61,845 nucleotides of DNA from contig KV425665.1 of assembly GCA_001632425.1 (NCBI GenBank), positions 4,465-66,309 of the forward strand. The letters run 5' to 3'. Origin of the DNA: Neolentinus lepideus HHB14362 ss-1 (Eukaryota > Basidiomycota > Agaricomycetes > Gloeophyllales > Gloeophyllaceae). This document shows, in pieces, positions 35,426 through 51,599 of this stretch. A program made the position numbers and the translations under genes. Position 1 is the first letter of the stretch; every line of letters starts with the position of its first letter. A model generated the notes under the pieces. That model saw nothing but the letters and a program-made list of their open reading frames with translations, ran no database searches and was not told the origin of the DNA.

Positions 35426-36695
35426 TGACGAGACGGACGCTGCCCCGATGACGAGCCGGTATATGGGAATAAAGCAGAAAGGGCGACGCTGCTCCCAAAG
35501 ACTAGATGAGATCTTCAGGATTATGCTGTATCGCCACTGCGTTCGTCGGATATGCGTCCATAGGAGTCATAGGCAAGTCCGCCCGACCGAGCGTATACGC
35601 TCCTTTATACGAGGCGAGGTAAGAAGGATGTCAGCGCTCCAATACCTAGGCCGAGATCGACTCGAAGATAACCCCGCCAAGCCTGGATTGCACGTCAAGG
35701 TGCTCAAGCCTCCACAATTGTACGGTCCAAAGTATTGTACCAGGTAGCTTTGATCGGGGACCACCACGTCAAAGCGTCCCCGTACAAGCAACGCAGACGT
35801 ACGTGTTTCAGTGTAGAGAAAGGGCGGTTGTAGGTTTCACGTGCTTGCGGAAGCAACTGGTCATCACAGCTCGATTGAGACTATTGTCGGGCTGGAAAGA
35901 CCAACAGATGGCAGAAGGATGTGATGAAGCACCACGCATCAATAACGAGCACTAAGAGCACGAGAGCACCGGCAGAGGTCTAAGCACTTTCATTAATGCA
36001 AACCAAGAACAGCAAGCTCTGACGGGTATTAATACGCTCTTACCTGCAAAATAACAATATAATCTCATCAGACTGAGAAAAATGCCATATACCTCTACAC
36101 CAGCGGGTCACGCCCGGGATCGTCTCTCCGGCTCAAGAGGCGGAGCTAACTGGCTTTGGCGCTGGGGCAGGTCATGGAGTCTTTCCGGGGTTCCAAGAAT
36201 GCGCAGAGTGTTGCGTCAAGTAGCGCTGGCGCTGATCGAGGTGGGGCAAGTACTATCACTGCGGGAGTCCCACTCTTTGAGGACCTGCAAAATGTTGATC
36301 AAAATGGATATCCGATATAATTACAGTACTCAGTACTCAGGCCTGGCTATGTGGATTTTTAATAGAAGACTGGTACAATGGTGGTTAAGCCGTAGGATTA
36401 CAAGCCCATGAGGAGGGCGCTGTCCCTCGGGCTTTATATACTACTTGTACAGAATGCTAGAATATACTACAATATTCATGAAATTCAAATGGGTTAACCT
36501 AATACCTAATTTATATTCCTGAGCAATTTCCAACAGGCTATAGTACAAAGGCATTCCGTTGAAATGACAAGAGGGAGTACGGTCGTACCCGCAGACACGC
36601 AGTAAATATATTATTCGCCACTGACCTGGCACGTGGCATGCACAGCCACACACGGAGCCACTGGCATGGGCAGGCAGGCGCAGCGAGGAACAACA
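35426..36695. other. 1.3 kb without a gene; holds a second MAU2 fragment and a hairpin
   Basis: Short frames only. At 36155-36265 there is a second, shorter relative of MAU2 (ggggcaggtcatggag against ggggcaggtcgtggag; aagaatgcgcagagtgttgcg against aagaatgctctgagtctcgcg). At 36412-36428 a perfect hairpin (gaggg, then cgctgt, ccctc variants) follows a patch vaguely like a tRNA D-arm. Confidence 0.45.
36155..36265 (+). pseudogene. second small MAU2-derived fragment
   Basis: Resembles MAU2 at 26670-26860 with the intron and about 40 bp of exon removed. Key words in order: gggcaggtc, tggag, aagaatgc, gagt-tt/ct-gcgtc, gctggcgctgatc. Too short to be anything but a remnant. Confidence 0.5.
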
Positions 36696-37902
36696 ATGTC
36701 CGAGCTCGGGATACCAGGCGCAATCGCCCCAGAGCACGAGCTCGCCCCAGCTGACGTCCCCCCCACACTCGCGCGCGCCGAGGCGCGCCTGCAGTTCCCG
36801 CCGACGTACGCCATCGTCGGCGTGTACAGGCTGTTCACGGACAAGACGCTCTACGTGCCTGCATGGAAGAAATGCGAGCACGGCGTGGTCAGGGGGTTGG
36901 CTGTGGGAGGCGTCTGGGTGAGTACTTGTCTGTGAAATAGGCTGCGAAGATATCCTGACTTTACAAGGCGCTGATGACATTCGGCGTGCAACGCAAATTC
37001 GTCGAGCTTTTCCTCATCAAGTACGGTTGCACCATCACAGAATCCGTCCTTTCCTTACCACTACCTCTAGGTCCCCGCGTGTCACCGGCCTCTCGACCTC
37101 CACCATCCTCGGCTACCCAGTCCCCTTCGACCTGCCCACTTACGCCGCCCTGCTCTTCCTCTCCACCCAGCTCACCGGCATCCTCACCTTTTTCCTCGCG
37201 CGCAACATCCGCGTCGCCCGGCAGCGCGTGTACGACCAGACCGTCGCCTCGCGCGGGAAAGGCCCCGCCTTCTGGCAGCCGTACGTCGAAGAATGGGACC
37301 GCCCGCCCGCGGTGCGCGAAGGGTGGGCGGTGTCGGAAAAACTGCTCGCGAGCGCATTCGGGCGGTTCTTCGTGCGCAGGGGTGAGCCATCTCTCTCTCT
37401 CTGTCCCTCCTGCTCGCTTCATCTCGCACAGTCCTCCTCCTCCCCTTCGACATCGTCCCCGTCGTCGGCATCCTCATATCCGCGTGGCTCCGCGCCCTCG
37501 GCACAGCCCGCCACCTGCACAAACCCGTACGCCCCCCCCTCTCCTCTCCCCCATCTCCGCTCACCCCCGCCCAGTACTTCGCAGCCAAGAAAATGAGCAA
37601 GCACCAAGTCGCCGTCTTCATCGCAGAGCGCAAGTGGGAGTATCGAGGTACGCCGCGCCTTCCCCCGCTAGCATCAAGCTCACAAGTCGCCCGCCAGCCT
37701 TTGGCTTCGCCGCCGCCCTGCTGGAGGGGCTCCCCGTCATCGGGCTGCTCTTCACCCTCTCGAACCGCATCGGCGCGGCCATGTGGGCCCACGGTACGTC
37801 TGCCACCATGCCACTCCTCATCCATACCGAACCGAATCCACCCCAGACCTCGAGAAGAGGCAGCACTACGTCGCTGCGCAACAGGCGGAAAAGGCAAGAT
37901 AG
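36696..37902 (+). CDS. EI24-like multi-pass membrane protein (fungal outer-spore-wall RRT8/LDS type)
   Basis: A predicted integral membrane protein. The start at 36696 gives MSELGIPGAIAPEHEL, then a short conserved block TYAIVGVYRLFTDKTLYVPA. Spliced downstream parts: ALMTFGVQRKFVELFLIK, ILGYPVPFDLPTYAALLFL, TGILTFFLARNIRVAR, FWQPYVEEWDRPP, VLLLPFDIVPVVGILISAW, HLHKPYFAAKKMSKHQVAVF, FGFAAALLEGLPVIGLLFTL, SNRIGAAMWAHDLEKRQHYV. It ends QQAEKAR at 37902. Four hydrophobic segments are visible. In yeasts related proteins act in spore wall formation or on lipid droplets; what it does here is inference. Five or six introns. Confidence 0.8.
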
Positions 37903-38032
37903 CATGCATATCGCACTCTCCACATCATCCAGTCCAATATTAGCGTATACATATGTACAAAGACATGTAATCCGGCAGACAATGCACAGAAGACGTGACC
38001 AAAAGTATGTCGATGAGAAAAGACAAACACCA

Positions 38033-42318
<4,286 letters not shown>

Positions 42319-42840
42319 CGTTGAGAAGCAGGGAGCTGGCCGGGGAAATGTGGACGGTGAATGGAAAGATGTGTGAGGTGACGTGACTGTGACTGACCGC
42401 GTCGAATGTGCGCGTCTCTCCCACGCCTCAACTTGGTTCTTGCATCCTGCAGATGCGTACGACTTTCACATTCTTGGAGGAAGAACAGTCATTAATCTGT
42501 GGAAATGGATATTGACTGCTTAACATATCCTTGTCCAGCATCTAGACATACGGCGACGTTGAGCAAGCGAAAATAATTTATTCCCACGGTCAACTCGGAA
42601 CTGTTCAGGCTCGTGCGACGACCATATGCTTCCGCCCAAGACAACGAGCAGGAAGTCGGACAACAATCCCTCTCTTTATGGCTATCGCGAGTTGTGACAG
42701 TTTCTATTCTCCTTCCGCGAAAATTTCTCGTGGATGCCGAGTTCTCACTACGTGTCGCATCCTGGTAAACCTGCACGTCAAACGAGTTCCCCCTTCGAGC
42801 GTCCCCCAGCCCCATAACGTCCTTATTCTCTCCAACACAC
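42319..42840. promoter_or_regulatory. divergent promoter region of ISWI and the F-box gene
   Basis: About 520 bp between divergent starts. It contains gtgaggtgacgtgactgtgactg near 42370, with a TGACGTGA word like a CREB/ATF site. I see no clear TATA box. Confidence 0.4.
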
Positions 42841-45450
42841 ATGTTCGAAGATCATACCCAGCCTTCACAAGACGATCCTAGTCAATGTTACAAATATGGT
42901 AATTGTTGTAAATCGTCTTATAGCCAGCTTTCCTCCGACTCGGTTTTTGACGACTTACTATCGCCGAGTCCCCAGGTAGGTCCTTGTTTTACCACATTAC
43001 ATGAGCGTAAATATGGACCCACCCCTCTGCGGTCCTTCGTCTTTCCGTGTATCAACTTCGGCTGTACAAGGTTCAGCACCTCAGAGCTTCTGGTTTGGAA
43101 CGATACAAAAATAACCGCACAAGTCATGATCATAAAACATGCGCCTCCGGTTCCGTACCTTCCCCATCTCTCCCTCTGTTTGCCTCTCGAATATCTTTGG
43201 GCTGGTCCCCTTCACATTACATCACTCTAATCATCCACAGCGCTAGTTATGCTTAATCTCTTTTTTCCATTCAATTCATTCAACGCTCTTACTAACTCGA
43301 CCCAGGATTTCTCAAGTACCTGCGCTAGGCCGGACCTACACGTAACGACGCTGGACGCCCTCCCCTTCGATGTGCTAATTGACCATATTCTTTCTTTACT
43401 CGAAGTCAAGGACATCCTAGCTCTGCGCACGGTAAGGACACGATCTATATAATCATTTTATATCTTACGACATATATTCACCAGACGAACAAGTTCTTTT
43501 CAAATCTCACTCGTGAAGCTGCCATCTGGAAACGCCTCTTTAATCATTATCCAAGTCCCCTCCCTCCAGTGCCTCCTACCATCCGATACTCCCTCGGCAA
43601 GATGAGCGCCAAGGAAACGGAAACCCTTCTCTCCCGTGCAATGACCTTCTCAAAGAACTGGGGCTCTCCCGAGCCGACACCTTACAACATCCATAGCTTC
43701 GACGCCTACTACAACGTCCTATCTATGACCATCCTCCCTGGAGGTCACTATCTTGTCGCGTCCGTGTGCACAGCGGGTCGCACCAGATATTACGTTACGC
43801 TCTTTGCTTTGGACAACCCTACTCCGAAAGGCTTTGCCTACCCTCTCGCGACGATGCCAGTGAAGACAAGGGCATACGATTTGCACGCCAAGTATATGTA
43901 TATCAACAAGTTTAACTCTCATGCCATCGTCGTCAGCTATACGAGGAGACAGAATCCAAAACATAATCCTGGGTAAGCCGTTCGATCCACATTCTATGTG
44001 CATTCCTTAACATGTCAGTAGGCCTGATGCCTCATTGTACTCTGACAAGTACGAGATCAACGAGCGGCTGAAGTACGAGACGGTAGTCAGCGGCATCTCC
44101 TTGTACACTCTCGATCAGCTCGCCGAAGTTCAGTCCAAGTTCCAGCCCGGATCGGTCAAATATCGTGAGTACCTCGAGGGGTTACCAGAACCCTTCTCGA
44201 CACTCGCGGTCATCCGTTCCACATCAGCTCTATGTTGTCCATCTTTGGAGTATCTGGGCGGCAAGACCTACTTCTCCGTCATCAGACGCCCAGATGCTAT
44301 CATCTTCAAGAACCTGGAACGTGAGGAAGAACGCGCCTTTCGCTACGAATGTCTCTCTCCTCCTTCTCCCCTTGCCGAAGATTCCGTTCGTGGCCCTTCA
44401 CATCTTCTCATAAATCGGATAACCACTCACATCCATTATGTCCAGGAAGACGCCATAGTAGCATTCCGCAACCTTCCCTTCGACCGCAAAATCCTTGTCG
44501 CGAAGCGATTCATCAGGCGCACCAACGACGCTGACGGTAAAGTTATCGAGGAACCCATGCTCGCGATCCAGTTCTACCCTGCCATCTACAATTCCGACGT
44601 CCAGTGCAAACCCTTGGATACATGGGAGTACCAATCCTGCGTCAGGAGCATCCACATCTCGGAACCTCACTACCCTTACTTCCACGACGACGCGACAGAA
44701 CATCACTTCCTGCCAAACGAATCGCAAGACCCTCCAGTCATATCCATTTACTGCCGCACCATCAATCCAGACCGGTTCATTTTCATAGATGCCATACCAA
44801 TGATCCCCAACGAAACTACCGACCCCCTTGTCCACTGCGAAATGCGCAGCCATCTCCGCCAAGTCCGCAAGCAAGACTGGCGTGCCCGGCTGTACCCTCC
44901 CCACTCCTACTGCTCCGGCAACATGCTCATGACGGAGTTCGAGTATCCCGACGCCTTTGGCACCGCCTTCATGCTGCCTGGAAACGGACGCGCAGCATTC
45001 TGGTCGGTACCGCTGGATGATCGCACGGACGCGCCGAAGCTTGTGAACATCTGGAGCTTCGTGAGGGACCCGGAAGATGCGGGGCTCCTTCCACCGGAGT
45101 GTATTCTTGATAGAACGCGCATGGACTGTTTCACGCCTGTGGCGTTAGATGCTGAATTTATGAAGGAGTTTGAGGACGGTGTGCAGGCGATAACGTGGGA
45201 CGAGCACATCGGGAGACTGTGCCTCTCCGGAGCCGAGGATTCGTATATCTATGTCGTAGATTTCGCCAAGAGCGTTGACGACGGTAAGCTGCATTCATTT
45301 TGTGCCATCTCCACTGTAGCTGAATTGGCCTTTGCTACGACAGAAGAAAGAGCATCTGCTAGAGCGATCAGTGAAGGCAAGAACAGAATGCGAGGCTGCA
45401 GACTCTCCACGACGAAGCGAAGGAAGAGCTCCATGGACGCTCTCCCCTAG
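42841..45450 (+). CDS. F-box protein
   Basis: A probable substrate adaptor of an SCF ubiquitin ligase. Exon 1 (from 42841) encodes a polar N-terminus (MFEDHTQPSQDDPSQCYKYG). After a long intron, the F-box follows: LDALPFDVLIDHILSLLEVK, DILALRT, TNKFFSNLTREAAIWKRLF. The rest, about 600 residues, has a repeat-like beta pattern usual in fungal F-box proteins: SMTILPGGHYLVASV, GISLYTLDQLAEVQ, GKTYFSVIRRPDAIIFKNLE, YVQEDAIVAFRNLPFDRKIL, GTAFMLPGNGRAAFWSVPLD, DGVQAITWDEHIGRLCLSGA, ending in a Lys/Arg-rich tail. Near 45282 a 36 nt segment has GT...AG ends and keeps the frame whether or not it is removed; it is too short to be a likely intron. Target unknown. Confidence 0.85.
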
Positions 45451-46315
45451 TACAGTGCGCTGGACTTATTTTCTTCTATGGAATTGGACATTCTCCTTAT
45501 CAGTCCTCAGAACGCAGCTCACATGCATTAATTGTAGCCTTATCATATCAATCTGGACTTTTATTAACATGATGTATTGCACATTTCTAGACTTTTCAAC
45601 CACGGGATAGAAGACGATGACAGGTGGCGTGAAAGAAAGGACATGCTCTTGTGCTAATTATAAATCGTGCCTGCGCGACCAGAGATTGAACTCGGTGCAA
45701 CGCCAGACGTATACGTTGCGCGGGATGCCAGCGATGTGTGGATCTAGACATTTCAATCACGAAATGAAATATAGGGCATATATTGACTCATTCGTTTCTC
45801 TGAGAGACACGCAGTCAGTGATTTGTCCGTTCTTCACGATGTAAAAATTTTTCTTACAGATTTAGGAACATAGACAACCCAGTTACCTATTTCCATGCTG
45901 ATGATGGCGGCCGCTGACCGCCCATCTCGATACCGCATGAGCTGATCGCGAATCGCGATGAAGCTGAAGGCAAGTTGAGTCAGCGTTTAGGGCTATGCTG
46001 ACGCATCCTCTAGCAATAAACACGAAGCATAGTATTATCCGATTCTAGTGAGCGAAGAATCCATCATAAGTGTGGTGGAAACACTTACCGCCAACACGAT
46101 AGCTAATTTGCTTATTCTTAAGAGTGCCTCATCGGAGAAGACCGGTAGAGTGGTGGCTGTGCAACTCGCGTGCTAACCCACCTGCATATAAAAACATAAA
46201 AGCTCACGGCACTCTCCTCCGCTAGCTGACCCCAACTCCCGCCTTTGAAGGTATTTAATGGCGCAAACAAATTTTTTTTTCACTAATTGATGATATAGCG
46301 AAGAGGACTGAGATT
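45451..46315. promoter_or_regulatory. upstream region of kinase-like copy A with a block shared by copies B and C
   Basis: From about 45955 to 46065 the sequence (gagctgatcgcg, then ttgagtcagcgttta, atgctgacgc, tcctcta, attatccga) matches in the same order the reverse strand of 55405-55295 and, more weakly, of 58290-58185. The TATA-like word tataaaaac lies at 46187, about 125 bp before the ATG. Left of 45955 the homology stops and no partner gene is visible. A TGAGTCA word (Gcn4/AP-1-like) is present here and in copy B. Confidence 0.6.
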
Positions 46316-47380
46316 ATGACAGAGTTCGCGGCGTTCCGCGAGCGTATCATCGCCATCTGCGGCGAGCATCCGTATTACACCTATAACCATCTTATTATAC
46401 AAGGACGTGAGGACTTTCCAGAAATTTTTGTCAAGTATGGATACCGCAGCTGTCAGCTTCACGCCGAAGCACGCACGCAAAAATACGTTCACAACCTCGC
46501 CCAGTCCGACCCTACAGCACCGTGTGTGCCAGAAATCCTGGATGTATTCGAGGACGATCACGGGCGGGTTTACGTTGTTAAGGAGCTTATTACCGAACCA
46601 AAGCTCGATGCGTGGTTGAAATCAGCCATCTCCGCCGATGTTCGATGCCACACGGAGGCTGTCAAGAAAGTCGCTGCTGCCATCTCCTGGCTTCATGCCT
46701 GCCCTCGTCCAAGTGATACGAGAATTGGACCTGTTGGTGGCGGAGTTATTCAACACTGCATATTTGGTCGCTTTAGAGAGGCACCCATTGTATTCGCTCA
46801 CGCAGCAGCGTTGCAAGCGTACATCAACGAGGCGGGTAGTCTGCTTGTGAACGCACATACCCAACTAAACAAGAACACAGGCATTGAGTCGTGCTCCTCC
46901 GGGTGGGAGGTGTACGGTTAACATATCCGCCGAACCTCTACTTTTATGCGCGAGCGAAATAACTCCTGATAACTTCTACTTGGATCGTACCACAGGCAAG
47001 GTGGGTATGCTGAGTTTCGGGCACGTCAGCTTCGTTCCGGAGTCTCTCGCGAGCTTGGCGCTGAGTCCCACGAGGAGCACATTTGTTGAGGAGGTATCAA
47101 GACTAGTTAGCCTACCAACGGACAAGAGAAACGTCCTTGGCGGAGCAGGCATGCTGATTGTGATGCTGGGTGCAAGGAACCTGGGTAAGTATTGCAGTGC
47201 TTCTCGAGCTCTCACTAACTCCGAGACATGACTTGTGCAGACATGGATGAGCATGGGCGAAAGAGATCTAGGACCCGGCGATCGCGGAGATCTAGAAAGA
47301 GTGCTGTTGCCAGAGCTACGGTACCTTCATCTGATACTGTGCCTAAGATTCGAAGCCCCTTGGCTTCGTCTTGGGTATAG
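46316..47380 (+). CDS. aminoglycoside-phosphotransferase-like protein, degenerate active site (copy A)
   Basis: Three exons, 46316-46831, 46881-47184 and 47241-47380; 319 residues. The first half has kinase-fold landmarks: FVKYGYRSCQLHAEARTQ (candidate Lys and Glu), RVYVVKELI (hinge), then IGPVGGGVIQH, a block I know from mushroom APH-like proteins. The second exon gives ALSRAPPGGRCTVNISAEPL, the catalytic-loop region LLLCASEITPDNFYLD and GKVGMLSFGHVSFVPESL. Compared with the family form SD..xSNF and xxDF, the catalytic Asp is Glu and the metal Asp is Ser, while Asn is kept, so activity is doubtful. The tail is basic (RKRSRTRRSRRSRKSAV). The first intron needs a GC donor. Exon 2 is 304 nt, exactly as in copy C. 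Confidence 0.75.
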
Positions 47381-48632
47381 GCGTGGTATGTTTTGCTTGT
47401 GATGGTCCTGTAGTTATGAATTTTACATCAGTTCTGTCTTCTGTAGCCTTATAGCTGTACTAACACTGTACCAACATGTCCACATGCATGACCAAAAGCC
47501 GTGTATTTGCGCTCAGCCGCTCAGAAAAGTGTTATATGTGGATAGTAGATTCGAATGAGTCTGAGGGATGAAACTAACTGAGATCGTCAAGCTGCTCCGC
47601 TTGAGTTTAGCCATTCCTATAAGCTGTACCTCGATGTTGGAGGTGTCGAGAGATGCCGTCTTCTATTGGCCACACGCGCGTCCAGATTTTGTGGCTTGCT
47701 GTCTGACCTCCACCGGCCACATTTGACTTGCTTTTTCAGTCTCGTGCTTCAACCCCAGTCAAATCTTTTCTCATCTAAGGCAACATACCGTCTTGATTTC
47801 TGTCGGAGCGACTTGAGAATCGTAACGCGCGAATACGTGCAGCGATCATCTATGCCAACAGCATTTACTGGCAGTCCTTTCTACTGCGCTCGACGAGTTA
47901 ATTTTCTGTCTTAGGATGTCTTGGTCTGCAGTTGCACTGTTTCTCGCAGGGGTCCATTACTCAGGCAGGACGTTGGAAGTGATCTAAGGTGTGTTTATGT
48001 TCTGAAACTTACGCCCTACTTGTCTTGTCGACTGCTCGGAGTAGTAGTCTTAAGTTTTAAAGATGGTTTGAAAGATTTTCCTTCCATATTCTGAAATTTT
48101 TATTTCTTTCTACGTGGATAACCACTCCATATTGTTTCCCCCCTGTCTGATACTGATTTTCTGTGCCAGCTCCTATACACGATAGCATCGACCATCAGAC
48201 GATACGTGGTACTCTGGACCCAACTGACAAGGTCGCTTGGAGGGCAGTGGTGCAGATATACTGCACCGCATTTGGTGGTTCCCAAATTCACTCCACCACG
48301 TCACCGCGAGTATACGGCTCGCTACATATGATTTTCTTCAGAACCATGCTGTGGTATCCTACCTTCGAGGGCCAACTATCACGTATGGGATTCACTCTCG
48401 CGACCGTCCTTAAAAATGGCACAGGTGCAATGTTATGGTCTCTAGCGCCGACCTGTTACACGAGGTATGATGAAACTAGATTTACAATAGTTGAGATATG
48501 AAGATCATTGAATTGGCCTGCAGGTTCCAACGTTACACTGCACGTGTTGCTCATGGTCAACTACTACTGGATTCTCGCCTTTCGTGTACCCACCATCTTC
48601 ACCCTGACTCCTCCCCGAACCATACTGGAAAT
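47381..48632. other. 1.25 kb intergenic, nothing recognised
   Basis: T-rich sequence without a conserved frame; upstream region of the next gene. Confidence 0.45.
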
Positions 48633-49711
48633 ATGGGTGCCACTCAGTCGTCTGCTACTCAGTCGTCCTTCTGGGATGCCATGGCAGCTTTGTCCCCCAA
48701 TCCTCCACAGGACCCTGGATTATACGGTCACGATGGTGCGTATGAGTACCATGCGCGGTATGACCATGACCAATACAGGTTTACTGTATGTACCCATGGT
48801 TACTATTTCATGATCATTCTAACGACTGAGGGACTTACGTAAATATAGCCGAATTCGCACCCGGGAAACCAAGCAAACATCAGCGACAGCCTCTACGATT
48901 GGGTCCATCCTCCGACCAGAGAGCATATCAGAAAGGTCATCCGTCCGCGCTCCTTCTGGCATTTCCCCCACTAACTCGCCGATTCAACGGCAGGTAGACG
49001 ACAGTAGCGTGAAGATTGTCCCATACGACAGGTCTGCACGTTGGCCTCAGTCAGTTCATCCCCAGGAGCTTGAAGGAAAGATGATTTCTGCGCTAGAGCT
49101 TATGGAGTTCAGGCCCAAAGGAGGATACCCTGCGCCCATCCGATTCACGTTTACCGACGGCTCGATATATGAGGCCCGGGTGCCTGTCAACCCTCTGGGC
49201 ATGAATGCTCTTCGTGATATCGGCGAATACGATTGGAGCCTTCCCACCCGCGAGAGTATGTACAGGGCATGTGCCGTGTACGCTGGAGCGACCACTAGGG
49301 ATGCCTTGCGCGGCAGAAGGATCCGGGTGTGCCGGCCAGCCGAGGTGAATTCCCCGGCAGCTGCATTAGCAAGTGGGGGCGACAGCATCTTGGGAGTCGG
49401 CTTTCAGCTGGAGGGGCGCGACGACTGGCTTGTCCTTTATGGCGCCGAGCCAGATGCGGCGGACATCGGAGATAGTACCCATTATTTTGACTCCCAGTGT
49501 CCGCTCTATCTGGCCCGGCTTCATGGGACTATCGCAGAGACGACCGAAGCAAGCCAACCTGTATGGGTGCTTTTCTTACAGTTTGTATTGCCTGTTGAAC
49601 AAATTCCAGGATACTATCGGAACTGAGGAGGCGCTCGAGCAATATGCAGAGGGTGGAGCGGGATCGCGAAGACAGCGAAAGAAAGGCAACAGAAAGACCA
49701 AGAAGCAGTGA
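48633..49711 (+). CDS. unknown protein with a possible N-myristoylation signal
   Basis: Four exons, 48633-48785, 48849-48935, 48994-49560 and 49610-49711, summing to 302 residues in frame. No family recognised. The start MGATQSSATQSSFW has Gly at position 2 and Ser at 6, which fits the N-myristoylation pattern, so membrane attachment is possible. The N-terminal 60 residues are low in hydrophobics. The core contains SVHPQELEGKMISALELMEF, YPAPIRFTFTDGSIYEARVP, IRVCRPAEVNSPAAALASGG and GVGFQLEGRDDWLVLYGAEP, a pattern of short strands. The C-terminus is Lys/Arg-rich (GSRRQRKKGNRKTKKQ), perhaps a nuclear or lipid-binding tail. The upstream ATG at 48498 would add residues but lacks support. Confidence 0.6.
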
Positions 49712-50176
49712 ATGCGCGGGTAAGGGATGACGCGCAGTAGTATGTGCGTCGTTATACCTATGATTTCGCTGGAACTTATATTGACAATCTTTGACGGTGA
49801 CACTGGTCCCAAACAGTTGTAACCTTTCCTAGGCAGAGATGTACATTGACAAATATGCATTGAAGATGCTACTAACTCACACAAGACGTGTCTCCTAAAT
49901 ATTATTAATCAGTTGATCACCAGTGATGCACAGTTACTACTTGGAGGTCCGTCACACGCAGGATGCAGGATGTGATGAGAGTGATGGGGAATGAGGATGG
50001 GGATGGGGGGTATCATGATTTTGAGTCTGAGGTCGTATTCGGTTTTCGGGGCAAGAATGATACTAACGAACGATACTACGATAAAATATGCAGGACAGAG
50101 CAAAAGAGTGGATATGCGTCTAGGGTGACTGACGTCCGGAGAGATACAAGAAGATCGTGGACGTGGCATGTGGTGG
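49712..50176. other. intergenic between convergent genes
   Basis: About 465 bp of shared 3' flank; nothing recognised. Confidence 0.45.
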
Positions 50177-51599
50177 TCACCGATTGCGGAGCTGGTCGTA
50201 TTTGCCGCCGCCGAGCTGCGCCTCATTGCCAGAGGAATAGGCCACAGCGGGCATCATGTCGAGCTGGAGGTTGGAGCGAGAACGAGAGATGATATCGGAT
50301 GCGACATCGGCGCCGTACTGTTCTGCCAATTGACTGCAGACAGGATTGAGTAGGTGAAGTAGACGGGAGACGCTTTGCACTCACTTTGCGTACTGGTCCA
50401 TGATGACCGCCATCGTGTCGAGGTTGAGCCGGTACGCCTTGGGCATCATGCCCTTGCCGAAGCGATACGTGACGTGGTTCGAACACAACAAACCAATGAC
50501 CATGATCGCGATGTGCAGCGGTACGAGCGCGAACGCGACAGTGTACCAGCGCTCGAGGACTTTGTGCTGGAAGCGGAGATACGGGCCCTTGCATCCAGGC
50601 AGGATGCTGCGCGAATAGCACGACTGGCTGACGGTCGCCTCAATGAACGGGCTGAAGTACCCGCAGCAATTGAGCTGGTTCTGAATGCGCAGACGTCCGT
50701 CGACACCGAGATCGCGGGACCACTCCGCGTTCGTCTTGCCCTCTAGATTGAACGTACGCCGCTTGTATGAAACGTAGCCCGGCGTGACGAGTAGCGCGAA
50801 GCAGATCCAGAGCAGAAAGGTGTACACGGCGAGGAAGGAGCGGTTGTTGAGCAAGAGGCCCGCCCAGCCGATGAGTGACGTGACAATGCCCACGGATGCG
50901 GCCGTCGTCGAGAGGATGAGTTCAGTCCGGTCGCCAACACGCACTATGTCCGCGTGCTTCCAGGCGGCGAACCAGGTAAGCAAGCAGAAGATGAGGGCGA
51001 CGAGCGAGTATATGGATAGCTGGGTATATTGGTATAAATAGATGTAGCGAAAATAACGAGACACACCAAGAGGTTCCCGACGAACAACGTCCACTTGAAC
51101 TTATTCCAGCGCATCTTCTGCCCACCCCAGCCACTGCTCACGCCGTCGTAGTCCTCATCGCCCGCACCGGGCATGCGCGCCTCGTTCGCCCTGAATGCAT
51201 CGCGACCTCCGCCTCTCTTAGGCACATGTGGCTCTCCTCCTTTCCCCTTCCGTTTCTTGATGCCAGAGAGCTCGGAAAACTTGGAAGGAATGTAGTTTAC
51301 ACCGAGGTTGGCGCCAGATCCGCGCGAGGACAGTGACGTAGAATCGAGTTTCGGGGTGAGAGACTGAGCGGACAAGGATCCGTAGGGTGCAAGAGAGTCG
51401 TTGTGCATGCCTGCAAGCATATATCTCGTCGATGCTGCTGCCGATGCTGTGGATGGGGAGTAAGATGCTACAGATGACGCCCGTCGCGATGGGCTGCGGG
51501 TCGGCGGTGTCGATGTTGGCGATTTCGAGAGATTTGATCAATTAATTGTCAGCTAAAACACGTAACAGCCTCAAACCGCACTCACGGGTTACTGTCCAT
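50177..51599 (-). CDS. tetraspanin (basidiomycete TSP2-like)
   Basis: A four-helix membrane scaffold protein. Exons on the minus strand are 51599-51586 (14 nt: MDSNP), 51493-51067, 51019-50385 and 50333-50177, summing to 410 residues in frame. The N-terminal 140 residues are Ser/Pro/Gly-rich and cytosolic. Helix 1 is WTLFVGNLLLSIYSLVALIF, helix 2 is around SVGIVTSLIGWAGLLLNN, helix 3 is AVYTFLLWICFALLV. The large outer loop has the tetraspanin signature NQLNCCGYF and further cysteines in SQSCYSRSILPGCKG. Helix 4 is TVAFALVPLHIAIMVIGLLC. The cytosolic tail ends KYDQLRNR. The tiny first exon is chosen because it alone gives a Met in frame; starting inside exon 2 at 51420 is the alternative. Fungal tetraspanins act in polar growth and host penetration; the role here is not known. 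Confidence 0.85.

Noticed and set aside
45282..45317. 36 nt GT...AG segment in the F-box gene as an intron
   Set aside because: It is shorter than the introns seen elsewhere here (about 49 nt or more), and its removal does not change the frame.
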